Below are positions 13,058-25,321 of a stretch of DNA of 64,000 bases, one piece after another (the stretch's first letter is position 1; every line of letters starts with the position of its first letter). The notes beneath the pieces are model-generated. The model searched no databases. It had not been told where the DNA came from and saw nothing but the letters and a program-made list of their open reading frames with translations. Both the position numbers and the translations under genes were made by a program. Origin of the DNA: Pyrenopolyporus hunteri (Eukaryota > Ascomycota > Sordariomycetes > Xylariales > Hypoxylaceae); contig CADCXC010000004.1 of assembly GCA_902806595.1 (NCBI GenBank), forward strand, positions 1,984,001 through 2,048,000, read 5' to 3'.

Positions 13058-14103
13058 ATGCCTACCTTTGACAATACTACCGAAGGCCTCACCTTGGTCC
13101 ATCAATTCGCCGACCAGGTTAGGGGAAGAACTTGTAAGTGTGCTTTCCCACCTCCGGAAATGGAATAGGCTGACGGTGCGTAGTCCTACTGACCGGACCA
13201 ACGCCGGGCGGTATTGGAGCCGAGACGGTCATTTCCCTTGCAGCAGAGTCTCCGGCGGTGCTCATTCTGGTCGGGCGCTCTCAGCCCAAGGCCCAGGTCA
13301 CCATCGAAGCCATCAAGAAGGTCAACCCCAAGGTCAACGTCAAGTTCGTCGAAGCCGACCTCACCTCGCTCAAGAGCGTTCGAAAAGCCGCGCAGACGAT
13401 CCTCGACGATGCCGAGATCACCAAGATCGACGTGGTGATCAACAACGCGGCCGTGATGGCGACGCCCTTCCAGCTGACGGAGGACGGCCTGGAACTGCAG
13501 TTGCAGGCTAACCATCTGGGCCACTTCGTCCTGACCAACAAGATCATGCCCAAGATCCTCGCGGCCGGGCCTGGCGCGCGCATCGTCAACGTTAGCAGCT
13601 CCGGGCACCGGTACGCGGGCGTGCGCTTCGAGGACCCGAACTTCACCGAGCCGGGCTCGTACAAGGAGTTCGCGAGCTACGGGCAGTCGAAGTCCGCTAA
13701 TATCCTATACGCGGTGGCCCTGAACAAGCGCCTCGCCTCGCGGGGCATCCGCGCCTACGCCGTGCACCCGGGGTCCATCGCGACGAACCTGATAGGCCCC
13801 CTGCAGCAGCAGGGCGAGAAGCGGATGATGGAGCTGATAGACGATGTCATGTCGAAGATTGCGGGTAAGACGATGGCCGAGCAGAAGGAGGGGGATCCGT
13901 TCAAGACGTTGCAGCAAGGTTGCGCGACAACCCTCCGCGCGGCTCTGGACCCCGAACTCGTCAAGGAAGAGGGTGTCTACCTCGTGGACACTAACCTGGC
14001 CAACGGTCCGGAGTCGGTCAAGGAATGGGCCACGGATCCGGAGCTCGCGGAGAAGACGTGGAAACTGAGCGAGGAGCTCGTTGGCGAGAAGTTCGAAATC
14101 TAA
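13058..14103 (+). CDS. Short-chain dehydrogenase/reductase (retinol dehydrogenase-like)
   Basis: I join exon 1 (13058-13133) to exon 2 (13184-14103) across a 50-nt intron with donor GTAAGT, branch CTGAC and acceptor TAG, giving about 331 residues. The join restores the cofactor loop as TGPTPGGIG near residue 30, a TGxxxGxG-type Rossmann motif. Other SDR hallmarks follow: the acidic DLTS after strand 3, NNAA near residue 95, VNVSSSGHR with the catalytic serine, and YGQSKSAN carrying the catalytic Tyr and Lys. The family performs NAD(P)-dependent oxidation or reduction of alcohols and ketones; the substrate cannot be read from the sequence. There is no signal peptide, so it is probably cytosolic. 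It lies 0.4 kb upstream of the AP-2 sigma gene on the same strand, without functional linkage that I can see. Confidence 0.92.
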
Positions 14104-14496
14104 GGATTAGCTACTTGGTGCTTATCTGCTGTAACTATAGAAGTGAATCTCCAGTAAATTAAACCAGGTCGGAAAATTCCTATATGTGTGATATCCACGA
14201 GTGAGATTTGTAGTTCTCTCAAGATTGGTTTCTGGAGAGGAGGATGTAAGCTTTTAGGTACGATATGTGCCGATGGATCTTATCCATATAGGCGAATATG
14301 CATCTATTGATGAGTCGGGCAGTCGGCATAAGCCACACAGTGTCAGATTAAGCTAATCGCGTGCTTTTATACCGTACCCCAAAGCTCCCCACCGTCCCGG
14401 GGAACCCCCTGAAGAACTTCAACACGACTTACATACCTAAGTACATTCATCGTCCTCGGTCGAATTGCGAGAGAACGTCGCTCGCGCAGGCCCAAG
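14104..14496. other. Intergenic spacer SDR to AP-2 sigma
   Basis: These 393 bases hold the 3' end of the SDR transcript and the leader of the AP-2 sigma gene. I see no further gene. The final 150 bases before the ATG are C-rich. Confidence 0.5.
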
Positions 14497-15007
14497 ATGC
14501 TATCCTTCATATTAATACAGAACCGGCAGTAAGTCCGCGTCCCAATTGCCCAACCCCAATCATCACACCTCGGAATTAACCAAGAGAACCCGGTTCGCCG
14601 CCGACAGGGGCAAGACGCGGCTAGCGAAGTGGTACGTGCCGTACAGCGACGAGGAGAAGATCAAGCTGAAGGGGGAGGTGCACCGGCTGGTGGCGCCGCG
14701 GGACCAGAAGTACCAGTCGAACTTCGTGGAGTTCCGGAACTACAAGATCGTGTACCGGCGGTACGCGGGCCTGTTCTTCTGCGCCTGCGTCGACACCAAC
14801 GACAACGAGCTCGCCTACCTCGAGGCCATCCACTTCTTCGTCGAGGTCCTCGACGCCTTCTTCGGCAACGTCTGCGAGCTCGACCTCGTCTTCAACTTCT
14901 ACAAGGTCTACGCCATCCTCGACGAGGTCTTCCTCGCCGGCGAGATCGAGGAGACCAGCAAGCAGGTCGTCCTTACCCGCCTCGAACACCTCGACAAGCT
15001 CGAGTAG
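14497..15007 (+). CDS. APS2: AP-2 adaptor complex small (sigma) subunit
   Basis: Exon 1 (14497-14528) encodes MLSFILIQNRQ and exon 2 (14608-15007) continues with GKTRLAKWYVPY. The intron is 79 nt with donor GTAAGT, an ATTAAC branch and acceptor CAG. The product is about 143 residues, the normal length for sigma adaptins. Family landmarks are NFVEFRNYKIVYRRYAGLFF, the LAYLEAIHFFVEVLD segment, CELDLVFNFYKVY and FLAGEIEETSKQ. The subunit is part of the AP-2 heterotetramer that recruits clathrin and recognises dileucine cargo at the plasma membrane during endocytosis. Fungal AP-2 has also been linked to polarised growth. Exon 2 is strongly G/C-biased at third positions, which creates long mirror frames on the other strand that I do not regard as genes. 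Confidence 0.95.
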
Positions 15008-15993
15008 GGGGCTCGGGATCAGAAAGAAGAGGAGGGGGAAGGAGAATAAGAAGAACAATGTGGACCAATGGGAAGACCCGGGCATCAAAATAGAAATATC
15101 GAGGCGGGGACGACACTTGCCTGTGTGAAATAGGCTGAGGCTACGAGGGTTTGTGTTTGTAGGCGAAGGCGCCCGGCGTTCTGGTAAAGATTGGCGTTGG
15201 TCGACAGGCCATATTTCCACGAATACACAAAGACATCTACTTGGACGCAGGCACTTTCTGGATCGTGGACCCAATGTTAGATTTCTCCTCGGATAGTACG
15301 GCCAACGTCCTACGAACGTCTCGAAGACCCCCCGAGCTTTTTAATATAACGTCGATTGGACTAAACTAGAACTATGCTGCCGGCCCTATTAGGTCATTCG
15401 CCCGACCATTTCCACCTAGGGAACGACCGGCACGAAATCGTTACGGATACCGGCCAGCCTCATAGACATAGAAGCGAAAAGCACATTAAACTCATTATTT
15501 TCATCTCCCCGACGTGGGCATATATTCTAGGAGGTGCCTCGCTATTGTAACCACCTCCACTAGCGACCACAAGTTAGGAGAATAGGCACCCAGAGGAATG
15601 CGAACCTCTTGTGATGGATGGCTGGATTATAACAGCCGGCCCTGATTTTCGGAGTAGATTTGCCTCTATTGAGGGAACATGTCCGTGTGGAAATGATCTT
15701 GACAACTGCTGTGCCGAGAATGATTGGGGGCGAAACAACTCCCCGAGAAGCTGCAGATACAAAGGAAACAAACAAGCTCAAGGCGTCATATCAGCCTCCA
15801 GCGAAAACCCCCATGGGCCTGAACGCTAGATGCGCACTTTAAGTTGGCGTCAGATCGATTCTGAAGCATTAATTGAAATCTCAAGGGAAATCTCGGCGTG
15901 TCCTGTGGCTAATGTCGTGCTTTCACTCATCGTCATGCCTTGCAGGAGTGAAAACTAGGAAATTCTAGTTGGTCTTGGCTCTTAGCCATGCAT
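15008..15993. other. Convergent intergenic spacer
   Basis: Nearly 1 kb lies between the 3' ends of AP-2 sigma (+) and the zinc-knuckle gene (-). I see no gene. The open frames at about 15560-15842 are short, overlap on both strands and carry no motif. Confidence 0.5.
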
Positions 15994-17884
15994 CTAGATA
16001 AGTCGGCGTTGGCGCATAGGGTCCCAGGCCTTCTCAATCACGTCCTTAGCCGTCTCTCTGTTTGCTTTACTATGGATGATGGGATTCACGCGGTCTCTAA
16101 AGAGAGAAGAAACCTCGGGTCGCAATCGTGTCTCCTGGAGGTACTGACCGGTAGTCTTAGTTGACGCAAGCTTGTCTCCAACGAGGTAACCGTCTTTATT
16201 CTCGTCTCCGTTTATGGTCGCATCATTGCTTAACCGATCCGTGGCGTCACTTATGGTGCCGCCTTTCTTGGGGGAGATACTAGGCATAGGTGATGGTTTT
16301 TTTGCGTTGCCTGAGAGAAGCTTAATGGCCAGAGCATCAAGGAATTCGTCCGCCTCTTTTTTAGCTCTTTCCATCTCCTCTAGGTTGTCGCTAGCGAATG
16401 GCGCTTCTATCATCGCTTCAACCTTAACTCCGTTTTCGTTGGAGACACGCTTCTGGGAGAGTACACACTTCTTCGATGGTTCCGGAAAAGGATTCGAACC
16501 AATGAATTCATCGTTATCATACCCAAGTCTTCCTTCGTTCTCCTCCTTTTTGGTTCTTTCTAATTCTAGGAAAGTACGGCGCCGCTCTTCAGGAGGCGGA
16601 GCTTTAGCTCGTCTTCGGTAGTCGTGGGCTGGGGTGGCTGATCGTTTTCTGAGGTGGTAGCTACTCGGAGTATGTTCACCAGAAGAGTCTCCTTTTCTAT
16701 ATGATTCTCGAGTCATGCGCTCGCGATTTGACCAAGGCGAGATGCTACCGCGATCCGTATATGACTGGTAACGGCTACTCGAATCGTGACGCCAAGCTCG
16801 AGGGCTTTCATCTGGCCTATAGATGTCATGCCTCTTACGTCGAGTATGGTTCACAGGACTTCGCGAACGGCTCCGAGGAGATGGGGTCTGCGGCATGCGG
16901 TCCCTGTAACGGGAGTATTTCTCCCTCTGGGGTGCTTCTTGTTGGGCCTGAGCACGACGGCGTTGCTGCGTTAAGGAGAGCTCATACTCATTGCGAGGGC
17001 ACAAGGTTGCGAAATGCTTCCCAAGTGCCTTGCAGAGCTCACATCGATAGTCAGGCGGAGGTGGCTGGTCCCATCCTGGGTCTAAATTGGTAGGACAAAG
17101 CTGGATCCAGTGTCCTACAGATGAGGTTAATGTACGGATCATTTCTTCTCCACGGGATCTTATTACCTGGTCTGCCACACCGCTTGCAAGCGTATCCCCT
17201 CGGGGGAGGCGCGGCGAATTGTCGGGGCATGTTCCACGGAAAATCGCGTGGGGTCGACTCCGTTGATGGGGTGTATTCTTCCCTGGCCTTGGTCTCTTCG
17301 TGGTGGATGCTACTTGGGGCCTTCGGACCTAGCGGGATTTCGTTGGCGCCTGTTTTCTGTCTTCCTCCGGTTACCAACCGGGGATACGATTCCTCATCGT
17401 CGTGGGTATTGGTTGTAGCTCGAGAACCACGTAGCGCTTGCCTAGAAGTGCAGTATTTTTCTTCCTGGTCACGACTTGACGGCTTCAATAACGAACCAGT
17501 CACCGACTCAGGACCATGCCGGGTCTGCTCAAATAGCTCCTGGATATCCAACCATATCATCTGGTATCTACGTATGTTTGCATGGTTCTCCGCAGCGTCC
17601 TTGATCTGCCATTCTTTGAGAGCTGCTTCTACTTCATCCTTGCTGAATGGATCTCGTTGCAGGTTCCCACCTGTCAGCAGCAGATTTACAAATTCCGACA
17701 ATGAAGACTTCTGTTGGATATCCCTTTTGATGCACTCATGGAGCCATCCCATGAGTGTTTGGAGTACGCTTTGTCTCGATAGTAGGTCCGAGTGAATATG
17801 ATGGATCTTGCTCTCTAGCTCTTTCAAACTGATATCGGCCAGGCCATCAAGGCCTAGAGTCTCCAGACTAGGGCCGAGATCCAT
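15994..17884 (-). CDS. Zinc-knuckle protein with Arg/Ser-rich region
   Basis: Two exons, 17884-17167 and 17114-15994, join over a 52-nt intron to give about 612 residues. The intron splits the glycine codon of the first knuckle, and splicing restores CKRCGRPGHWIQLCP (CX2CX4HX4C). A second, slightly looser knuckle, CELCKALGKHFATLCP, follows about 20 residues later after PPPDY. The N-terminal 150 residues look helical (SLKELESKIHHIHSDLLSR), and after the knuckles there is an RS-rich stretch (SPRSRSRSPVNHTRRKRHD) and a charged tail. The HWIQLCPTN...GKHFATLCP pattern resembles knuckles in RNA 3'-processing and splicing proteins such as Mpe1/RBBP6, but the ubiquitin-like DWNN domain is not visible. 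A nuclear RNA-binding role is inference. I chose the ATG at 17884 because no Met codon lies upstream in that open frame. Confidence 0.82.
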
Positions 17885-19180
17885 AGCCACGCCACGTTCA
17901 TAACGATGTTCGCGAAGAAATGAAGAAACTAGAGACGTTAAGGCTACACGTAACGCCGACCGAGTAGAGCTGAATTTGTGCTTTGAAAAGGAAGGGTTAA
18001 GGAAGGTTGGGTGAGGATCGGCGAGCTGTTGTCCTTGTTTGTCGCGACTGCACCTACGCCGCGGGCCCCTAGGTATAGATGAAAAGAATGTAATAAGTTT
18101 AATGTAGTATCGTATGGCGGTGGAGTGAGAAGTTTGAACGGGATGGCCTAAGGCGAAGAATCCGGTCCGTTGCCGGGCTGCAAGGGGAGTAACTAGGCAG
18201 GTGTAAACGAGGGCAGGCGCATACTTCAAACGACGTTGGATTAAGAGGCGAAAAAGGAAAAAAAAAAAAAAAATAGACGGAAAAAAGCTGCAGGACAACT
18301 CTAGGACAGACCTTAGGATGTTTAAGGCAGAGCGTATCCAGAATGTACCTATCGAGGAAGAAGACGCCGTGGTTCTAAAGGAGCAGGAAGCGCGTCCGGT
18401 TCACGTGTGTAACTGCCTCCATGTAGGAGTTGAGGTTATAGCAGGTACTCGTGGTAGTTCTTGCGCAACAATCTTGCCCATGGGTAGTGCTTTAGGTACA
18501 TCCTAGGAATAAACGCGAAAAAGCCGTCGCTTAGGCTTGGAGGAAACACCTGTACTTCTATAACTACCACCCCTAAATCCTCATGTATCTGCCCTAGTAA
18601 GTAGCCTCACATGTAAGGTAGGTACAGGTAGGTAGGTTATGCTAGGGTACCTACTACACACATACTAAGTACATGTAGGTATCCACGAGCTACGAGCTCT
18701 CGCTCTATTCCAACACCTTCGCATAAATATCCATACCTACCTCCAGATACCTAGGTACCTAGGCAATACCTAAGATAAGCCAGCTACCAAGCCAGGTGAG
18801 CGGTTGCCGCCTCCATTGATGTTATTTTCTACTTGGGTTCTTGGTCTGAAAGTTTTGGACGATGTTTCATTCTTTCAACAACGTTCGGATTATATTGGAG
18901 CCGATACGCGGATATTGTTTTAGGCCTTGGAATCGCGACTGTCTACCTACTTGAGAGCCTAGAAACTGATGGGACTGAACGTGGGACGGGTCGTTTGGAA
19001 GTGCCGGATCACTATATTATATAGCTGTATTGTTGTCATCCTAAATACCGGATAAAAATTTGGTAGTATAGTAATAGGTACTTGGTTTGTGCGATGACTT
19101 CAGGGGCGGTGAACACGTAGTCTAACCGGAGCCGATTGCCTTTGCTCCAATATTCCCAGAATTACAGTCTATAAGGCACG
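17885..19180. other. Spacer upstream of zinc-knuckle gene, downstream of IST1
   Basis: I find no gene in these 1.3 kb. The first part is the leader of the zinc-knuckle gene and stays open in frame without a Met codon. A run of 16 A lies at 18258-18273. A dense GGTA/TACC cluster occupies about 18615-18765, including CCTAGGTACCTAGG. The right end is the 3' flank of the IST1 gene. Confidence 0.5.
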
Positions 19181-20186
19181 TTACCGCTTCAAAGCAGCAA
19201 AGCGGGCTGTCAGCTCGTCAACACCGGGTATGCCGTCATCCGCCCTACCCCTCTTACCATCACCGCCCTTCGATATGCCAGCATCCACCATTTTCTGGCT
19301 GGGCTTCAATTCCACTGAGTTCAATGTGACTCTAGGCCGAGGGTTGTCTGAGGATGGACTTGGTGGGTTGACGTGCAGAGGGGTATCCAGTCCAAGCGAT
19401 CGAGGAGGCGTCGCACGGCTCAGAGCTTCTCTTTCTTGGGCGGCTTTACTATCGGTAGGCAGACCTGCTTCAGAAACCTTCTGTGCACTGCCACCGCTCG
19501 CATTATCGTTGCCGTTGCCATCCACGAACTCAGGGGGGTCACCTAACTCTTTAGCTCTCTTCGGCCAGTCGACCCCGTATGCCCTCGCGATCTCTTCAAG
19601 ATAGCCCTGAACAAGTTCCTCCCGGGGCGGAGCGACGCTGAGCTTCTTGATAACCTTTTCGGACACCTTCTGGTCCGAGTTCTCCATAGCAGATATCACA
19701 AATTCCTTGCCGTATTTCTCCGCCAAGAGCGCACGCACCTGCTGCAATTCCCTTATCTCTGTTTTGGGGGCGGCGTATATGATACTCTTCACTGCTTCCT
19801 CCAACCCCGGGTCACATGTATTGCCTTCGAGGAGGCCGGCTCGCGCTAAGAGTAATTCGCAATACAGTTCGAGGATTTCGTGGAGCTCGGTAGTGATATC
19901 GGATCGAATGATATTTTCGACTCTTATCTTGGCCGAATCGATTTTACCAACCTCTAGCAGCTGAGCCATCGCTCTCCTCTGCGTCTTAACCATTGCTTCA
20001 TCGCGCTGCTGCACCATGCGCAGTCGTGCGATGGATAGCTTCAGCTGCACCTTCAGTTTCGTCTACACGTTGCAAGATTCCATTAGGTTAGCTGCCTAGA
20101 CGTTGTAAACGGACGGCGTCCCTACTTGAGGGACGAGCCGCGTAGTATAATAACGGTCTTACAGTTAAAGTGGCGGATGGAGCCAT
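19181..20186 (-). CDS. IST1: IST1 family regulator of ESCRT-III/Vps4
   Basis: A tiny first exon, 20186-20163 (MAPSATLT), joins exon 2, 20062-19181, over a 100-nt intron (donor GTAAGA, acceptor TAG, phase 0), giving about 301 residues. The first 170 residues form the Ist1 domain: TKLKVQLKLSIARLRMVQQRD, QLLEVGKIDSAKIRVENIIR and the LELYCELLLARAGLLE helix. The C-terminal half is Pro/Ser-rich and ends with a short helical motif, GVDELTARFAALKR, which fits the position of an MIT-interacting motif. IST1 binds ESCRT-III subunits and modulates the Vps4 ATPase in multivesicular body sorting at late endosomes. That function is transferred from the family. It diverges from the ArAE_2 gene across a 750-bp spacer. 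Confidence 0.93.
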
Positions 20187-20938
20187 CTTGACGGTATGCA
20201 GCCCGAGGGCTGATGAAGTCTTTTCTCAGCAAAGTGAATGGCGATACGGAGGATGGTCCTTATCCTTAGGCTGGTCGTGGGCTAGCAGCTAATACTAGAC
20301 ACATTAAGTTGTACGTTAGGTAATCTCTCACATAGGTCCCCGTACCCCGCGAGGGGGAATGTATCGGTACATTTTCTTAGAGCTGATTACTGGCACTACC
20401 TAAGTTACTATACATACGATTGAGGCGCCTCGCGCAAGTACGAGTTCGTTAGCGCCCCTGGAATTCGCACACCCCTGTCAGTGCAACCGTAACACAAGCC
20501 GCCCGACAACCAAGATTAAATGTTTTGGCGCGTTTCGGGATGATATCATTCGCGTGGAGCGCCAAGCCGAATAGGGTAGTTGCAGTTGGGGTAAGAGTGG
20601 GGCCAGAAATTGCTACCTTAGGTTCCTTAATTCCTTGACTTTTTCCAGCGACGGCTTCAATTGAACTGATTCAGTCCAATGCTAAAAGATCACGCCTCGG
20701 TAGGCCGTGGTGGGTTATTAGTCAGTGCCACTAGACTCGCGCAGAACATTCGGAAAACTGGCATTCCCTCTAAGTCGCTGGTATGAGCATATCCTCTTCC
20801 TATCTAATTCGGTAAATCAAGATACACGTTTTCCTCGAACGACTTCGGCCCACCGCGTTCTCGTTTGGTTTTCATTATCATGCCTCGGTCGAAATATTGG
20901 CCACGGCTGGATTTCGTATCGGGGCCCTTGAGAGGACC
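20187..20938. promoter_or_regulatory. Divergent promoter region, IST1 / ArAE_2 membrane protein
   Basis: These 752 bases separate two start codons pointing outward, so they should carry both promoters. I see no gene and no TATA box that I would call with confidence. The ArAE_2 frame stays open for about 40 codons before the chosen ATG, so its true start could be upstream. Confidence 0.45.
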
Positions 20939-23900
20939 ATGGTAGCAGCAATTGCTCTTTCGAGGCGGAAGCTTCAGCGGCAGACTCAGCAATGGCTGGT
21001 CACGGTCACGTCAAACCTCCAGAAGGACCATCTCTGGCAGAGGATGGTTAAAAACACGGTGTGCACCACCGTCAACCTAATAATCGGACTCATTCCGGCG
21101 GTAATCGCCGTGTATGGCCCGTCAACATTTCTCGGTGCGATGACCTCGGTGTTTGGACATCCCGGACAACGGTTTGGCCAGATGGCTGAAGTTCTGATGC
21201 TTATTATCCTCGGGACCTTCGTCGGGATGGCCTGGGCCATTTTGGGATTATACCTTTCCAGCCTCGTATATCACACCAACGTTCATGCAGCTTGGGCCAT
21301 TAGGGCCATCTTCTTCACCCTGGGATTGATCCTTCACGGCGTTTTACGTTCCTCGGCACCCAGACTGTTCATGTTTGTGTTTTTCTTCCTACTAATCAAT
21401 ATCACTATCTTAACGAGTGCTACTCTTTCCGTATCGGCTGGCATCGCCACGAATATAGCATACCCTATCCTCACGGCTGTCGGTGTTACCATACTCGCAA
21501 ACATCACAATATTCCCCGAATTTTCGAGTGGTTTCCTGGGAAAGTCTACAATAGAATCGTTGTGCGCCACCGTCAACTGTTTCCAAGAATCTGCAGACTG
21601 GTTTATGTCCGACACTAGACAATCGGGCCAGGGGGATGTAGAAAAGGAAACGGCTGCGATGGAGTTGCGGACTAAGCTCGTTGCCTTAACCGACAAGAAA
21701 GCGAAGTTGAGGGCTCAGCTTGGCAGCTGTAAGAAAGCTCAAGCAGAGTGCAATTTCGAATTAGTGTTCACAGTTCTCCCTCCGCGCTCTCTGAAGCCGA
21801 TCAGCATGAGTCTGATGTCCCGCCTCGTCCAAGTCACCATCTGTCTTATTAATGCTTGTGAGAGTAAATATGCACTGGCGGGATATAAATATGGGGAAGT
21901 CGAACCGGAAACTCCAGGAGGGAAAGCATCCGACGGCGAAGACTCGGAATCGGGCTCGGAATCGGATTCAGACGATAGTAGCGAGTCCGAGAGTGACAGC
22001 AGCGATGAAGCGTCGGAAAGCAAGGCCAAAAAGTCTCGGCGAAAATCGAAATACGCACAAAATCTGGAACTTGTTAAACCGATTCGAGAGATCGAGTCCG
22101 GTGATATCGAACTACTCGAGCATATTCTTTCTCAGATCCGTGGCCCAACAAAAACCCTTCAGCATCACGTACAGGCTGCTGTTTATGTAATAAGCTCTGC
22201 GCTCGCTTATTGCTACGATGTGCCTAGTCTCCCTATAGGCGCTCCAACACCTAAGGGTATCACATTGGAAGAAATTGATCTCAGAACCAACATGTTCGCG
22301 GAAGCATTATCGCGGTTCGATCGTGATTCCGCTGCAGCCCTGGAGCATGCTGCCTCAATACACTATGGCCGAGAATCGCGGGTACGTCTATAACGGTTTC
22401 GCATTCCAATATACCTTTAGGGAATAGAATATAACCGAATGTTAATACCGAATCCGCCCCTAAGTCTACAAGGAAAAGAATAAACACACTAGGATAACTA
22501 ATGCTATTTTTGCGTAGGGCGATATCACACCTACGATGGAGATGCACTTGATATCATCGTTCCTAATCAGCATACGACACGCAGCTACCCAAATTAACGA
22601 CATGTTGAGATATTCTAGGTCTCTTGTTGAACGAAGACAAGCTCGAAACGGCCGTCGTCGATTGTATTGGCCAAAAATTAGCTGGAAGAAGTGGTTGACA
22701 AGTGGCGGCGAGCGCGACGTGAACGCCCTTCCGGAGAATGCAAGAAAGGAGGCGAGAACCGGCCATGGCCTCAGAGAAGATCCTGAAGGGCGCGATAACG
22801 ATATGGATGATAGCCGTGAGAAACTACTCGGGCGTACTAGAGATGAAGAGACGGGTCACGTTACGTCGAAGCAGTCTACGACTCCCGAGAAAGGCGAGAT
22901 TCCAAAGCGAAAAGGGCCCCAGAAGTCTGAGGTTAGTAACATTATGTGGTTGCGTGGTCTGGCCGCCGACACTGTCGAATTCTTTGCCGAATCCGACGAT
23001 TTAGCCTTCGCTCTTAAAATGTGCGTAGCTGCATTTATAGTTACGTGGCCCGCGTTTGTGCCATCGTGGAATGGTAAGTTCATGATAACCAAAGCTGGCT
23101 AAGCTATTACTAATGTCTGAGTAGCATGGTATAATTCGGTTCGCGGATCGTGGGCGTCTCTTCAGTTGATTCTCGTTTTCGAAGTTTCTGTGGGAACTTC
23201 TTTTCAGGGGTTCTTCATAAGAGCCTTTGGAGTCGTGTTTGGCTGTGTTGTTGGCTTCCTCGCCTACGAAATAGGTCAGGGCAATCGTATCGTCGCCGTG
23301 GTGATTCTCGTAATTGGTATCATACCCTCCTCATACGTTCACCTTGGTACACCGTATGTCAAGGCAGGCATCATCTCAATCGTCAGTATGTCTGTGGTTG
23401 GGCTAGGTAAGGAACCCCTCTAGTGTCGAATCTCTTAGTAATTCGCGGTTCTAATAACCAACTAGCAACAATACTTCAACCGATCGGGGAAGAGACATGG
23501 GAGATTTTTGTTAAACGAATGGTGTGCTTCCTTATTGGCGGGACGGTTGCGCTCCTTGTGGAAATGTTTCTTTTCCCCGTCCGAGCTCGAGATAGGCTCG
23601 TCGAATCCCTAGCCTCGAGCATTCAGCAGATATCGAAAATGGAGGGGTCGGTGGCCATAGGCATAGATTCCCCTCATAATTTCGATATAAAAGCCGATGC
23701 TCTCGATGAGAGTTTCAAGGACGCCAAAGAAAAGGCCGAGCAAGCCCTCACCGCGGCTCGAACCTTCCTACCCTTTTGCTCGACGGAACCGAGGATCAAG
23801 GGCAGCTTCGAAGGCCAAGCCTTGGTCTATGGTGAGATGATTTACGTCCTGTTTCAAATCGTGGATCGCATGGACAACATGTTGCACATCCGCAAAGCTT

Positions 23901-24924
23901 ACGGGAGTAGCGTACTCGAGGAGCTAAACGCGGAGGTCCTACCTTACCGCCGTAACGTGGCGGCCAGTATAATGCTCACCCTCTTCGCCGTCCACGAGGC
24001 TCTAACAACACGGCTGCCTCTTCCGCAATTTCTACCTTCTAGTCGTGTAGCTCTGTTGCGATATATTAGCAGAGTGCGCGAACTCCTTCTCGAACGCGCA
24101 ACCAAGTCGCCATGCAACACCGGCACCCAGACCCCTGTTAGCATGAGTGGAGGCTCCATCCCCCTCCGGGCACACGTCCTAAAGTCGATGACCAGACAGA
24201 GTTTTCTAGCCTGGAACGCTACTTCGGCAGGCGTGAGTATGTAATAATCCAGAATTCCGGTCTTTTCTTTTCTTCTTGTTCTAAAATTGCTGGACAAAAA
24301 AAAAGCCGGCAGGCTATCAAGTCAAGTTTCTGAGTAACTCTAAACCGCTCTAGCGATTTGCTAATATTATCATCCTCTTTAGTGGAGATTATCGAATACC
24401 TGGAAGAATTAATAGACCTCGCCAAACTATTAGTCGGGGTAAATGCGTTTCGCAGCGGAATGCTAGAGCGTCCCAAATTCCACGAGTACGTCAGGAAACT
24501 CAAGGAACGCGAGTCTCAGCGGGCGGCGGCCGCGGCTGCAGAGGCAGAAGCAGGGGCCGAACAGCACGAAGCCCAGAAGACCAAGAGCCACACCGGGAAC
24601 AGTTTCCGTAGAAGGCGAGGCTTCACGCTCGGCAAGTTGCCGTCTCGCAGAGCTTCTACTGGCACGGCCGCTGATGCCGGGCCCGGTGATGGCGCTGAGT
24701 TACGGCACCGAGCAAAGAGTGTCTGGGGTGCTAGCATTGGCGCTACAAGTTCTAGAGATGCAGAGCATGTAGTCCCGGATGATCTGCCGGTGAGCTTGCA
24801 GCGGGTTATGACGAAGCGAATGGAGGATAGGCAGCGTGGGGGGTTCGTCAGAGGAAGAAGGGATACGGATGACCTTAAGGGGAAGAAGCCGCTCATTAGG
24901 CCGGCGCGGACTTGGGCATTTTAG
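20939..24924 (+). CDS. ArAE_2/DUF2421 (FUSC-like) multi-pass membrane transporter
   Basis: I join five exons, 20939-22381, 22518-23073, 23125-23406, 23466-24236 and 24383-24924. Frames agree at every junction and donors are GTACGT, GTAAGT, GTAAGG and GTATGT. The product is about 1197 residues. The N-terminal third holds a hydrophobic block of roughly six membrane spans (LIIGLIPAVIAVYG, LMLIILGTFVGMAWAILG, RLFMFVFFFLLINITIL). After a Ser/Asp/Glu-rich low-complexity linker near residue 350 and a charged region, a second block appears (CVAAFIVTWPAFVPSW, LILVFEVSVGTSFQGFF, VVILVIGIIPSSYV). This matches the architecture of fungal 'putative ER transporter, 6TM N-terminal' plus DUF2421 proteins, related to FUSC/aromatic-acid exporters. 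Substrate and membrane are unknown. For the fourth junction GTATGT at 24237 keeps frame, whereas GTGAGT four bases earlier does not. Confidence 0.9.
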
Positions 24925-25321
24925 CTTGGGGGCGTAATAAAGGCCGCGTCTACATTTCAATAGATGGCACGGTTCTGGCGCGGTGCGAGGCCCATAAGGG
25001 TGTTGACCCCTTTATTTAAAACTAGTTATTGTATGGTCCACGATCGATCTTTCTACACCGCTATCCCCGCAGTTACCCCTTTTCATACCAACTTTTACTT
25101 CCGAAAACTTCTATATCCTCCACTCGCCCCTAACCGCATAACCATAGGCATTGCCAGACAGGAAACCGAATGCGGATGATGACGGTAAGATCTTGGGGCT
25201 CCCTCTCTCGACAAGCGCCTTGCCGTACGCGCTCAAACATGGGGTATCACTATAGACCCTGTCAGTATCCGTAAGCATAGACAAGTCGTTAAAGTCGTCG
25301 GCCGATGAATGAATGCGTATA
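24925..25321. other. Convergent spacer
   Basis: About 400 bases lie between convergent 3' ends. I see no gene. The one short frame (24964-25179) has no motif. Confidence 0.5.

Noticed and set aside
14621..15274. 217-codon minus-strand frame opposite AP-2 sigma
   Set aside because: It is repetitive Glu/Val/Asp/Leu translation caused by G/C third positions of the sigma gene on the + strand.
20879..20938. Upstream ATG at 20879 as start of the ArAE_2 gene
   Set aside because: That frame reaches a stop (TAG) within about 25 codons, and no short intron would rescue it. The ATG at 20939 is in frame with the membrane domain.
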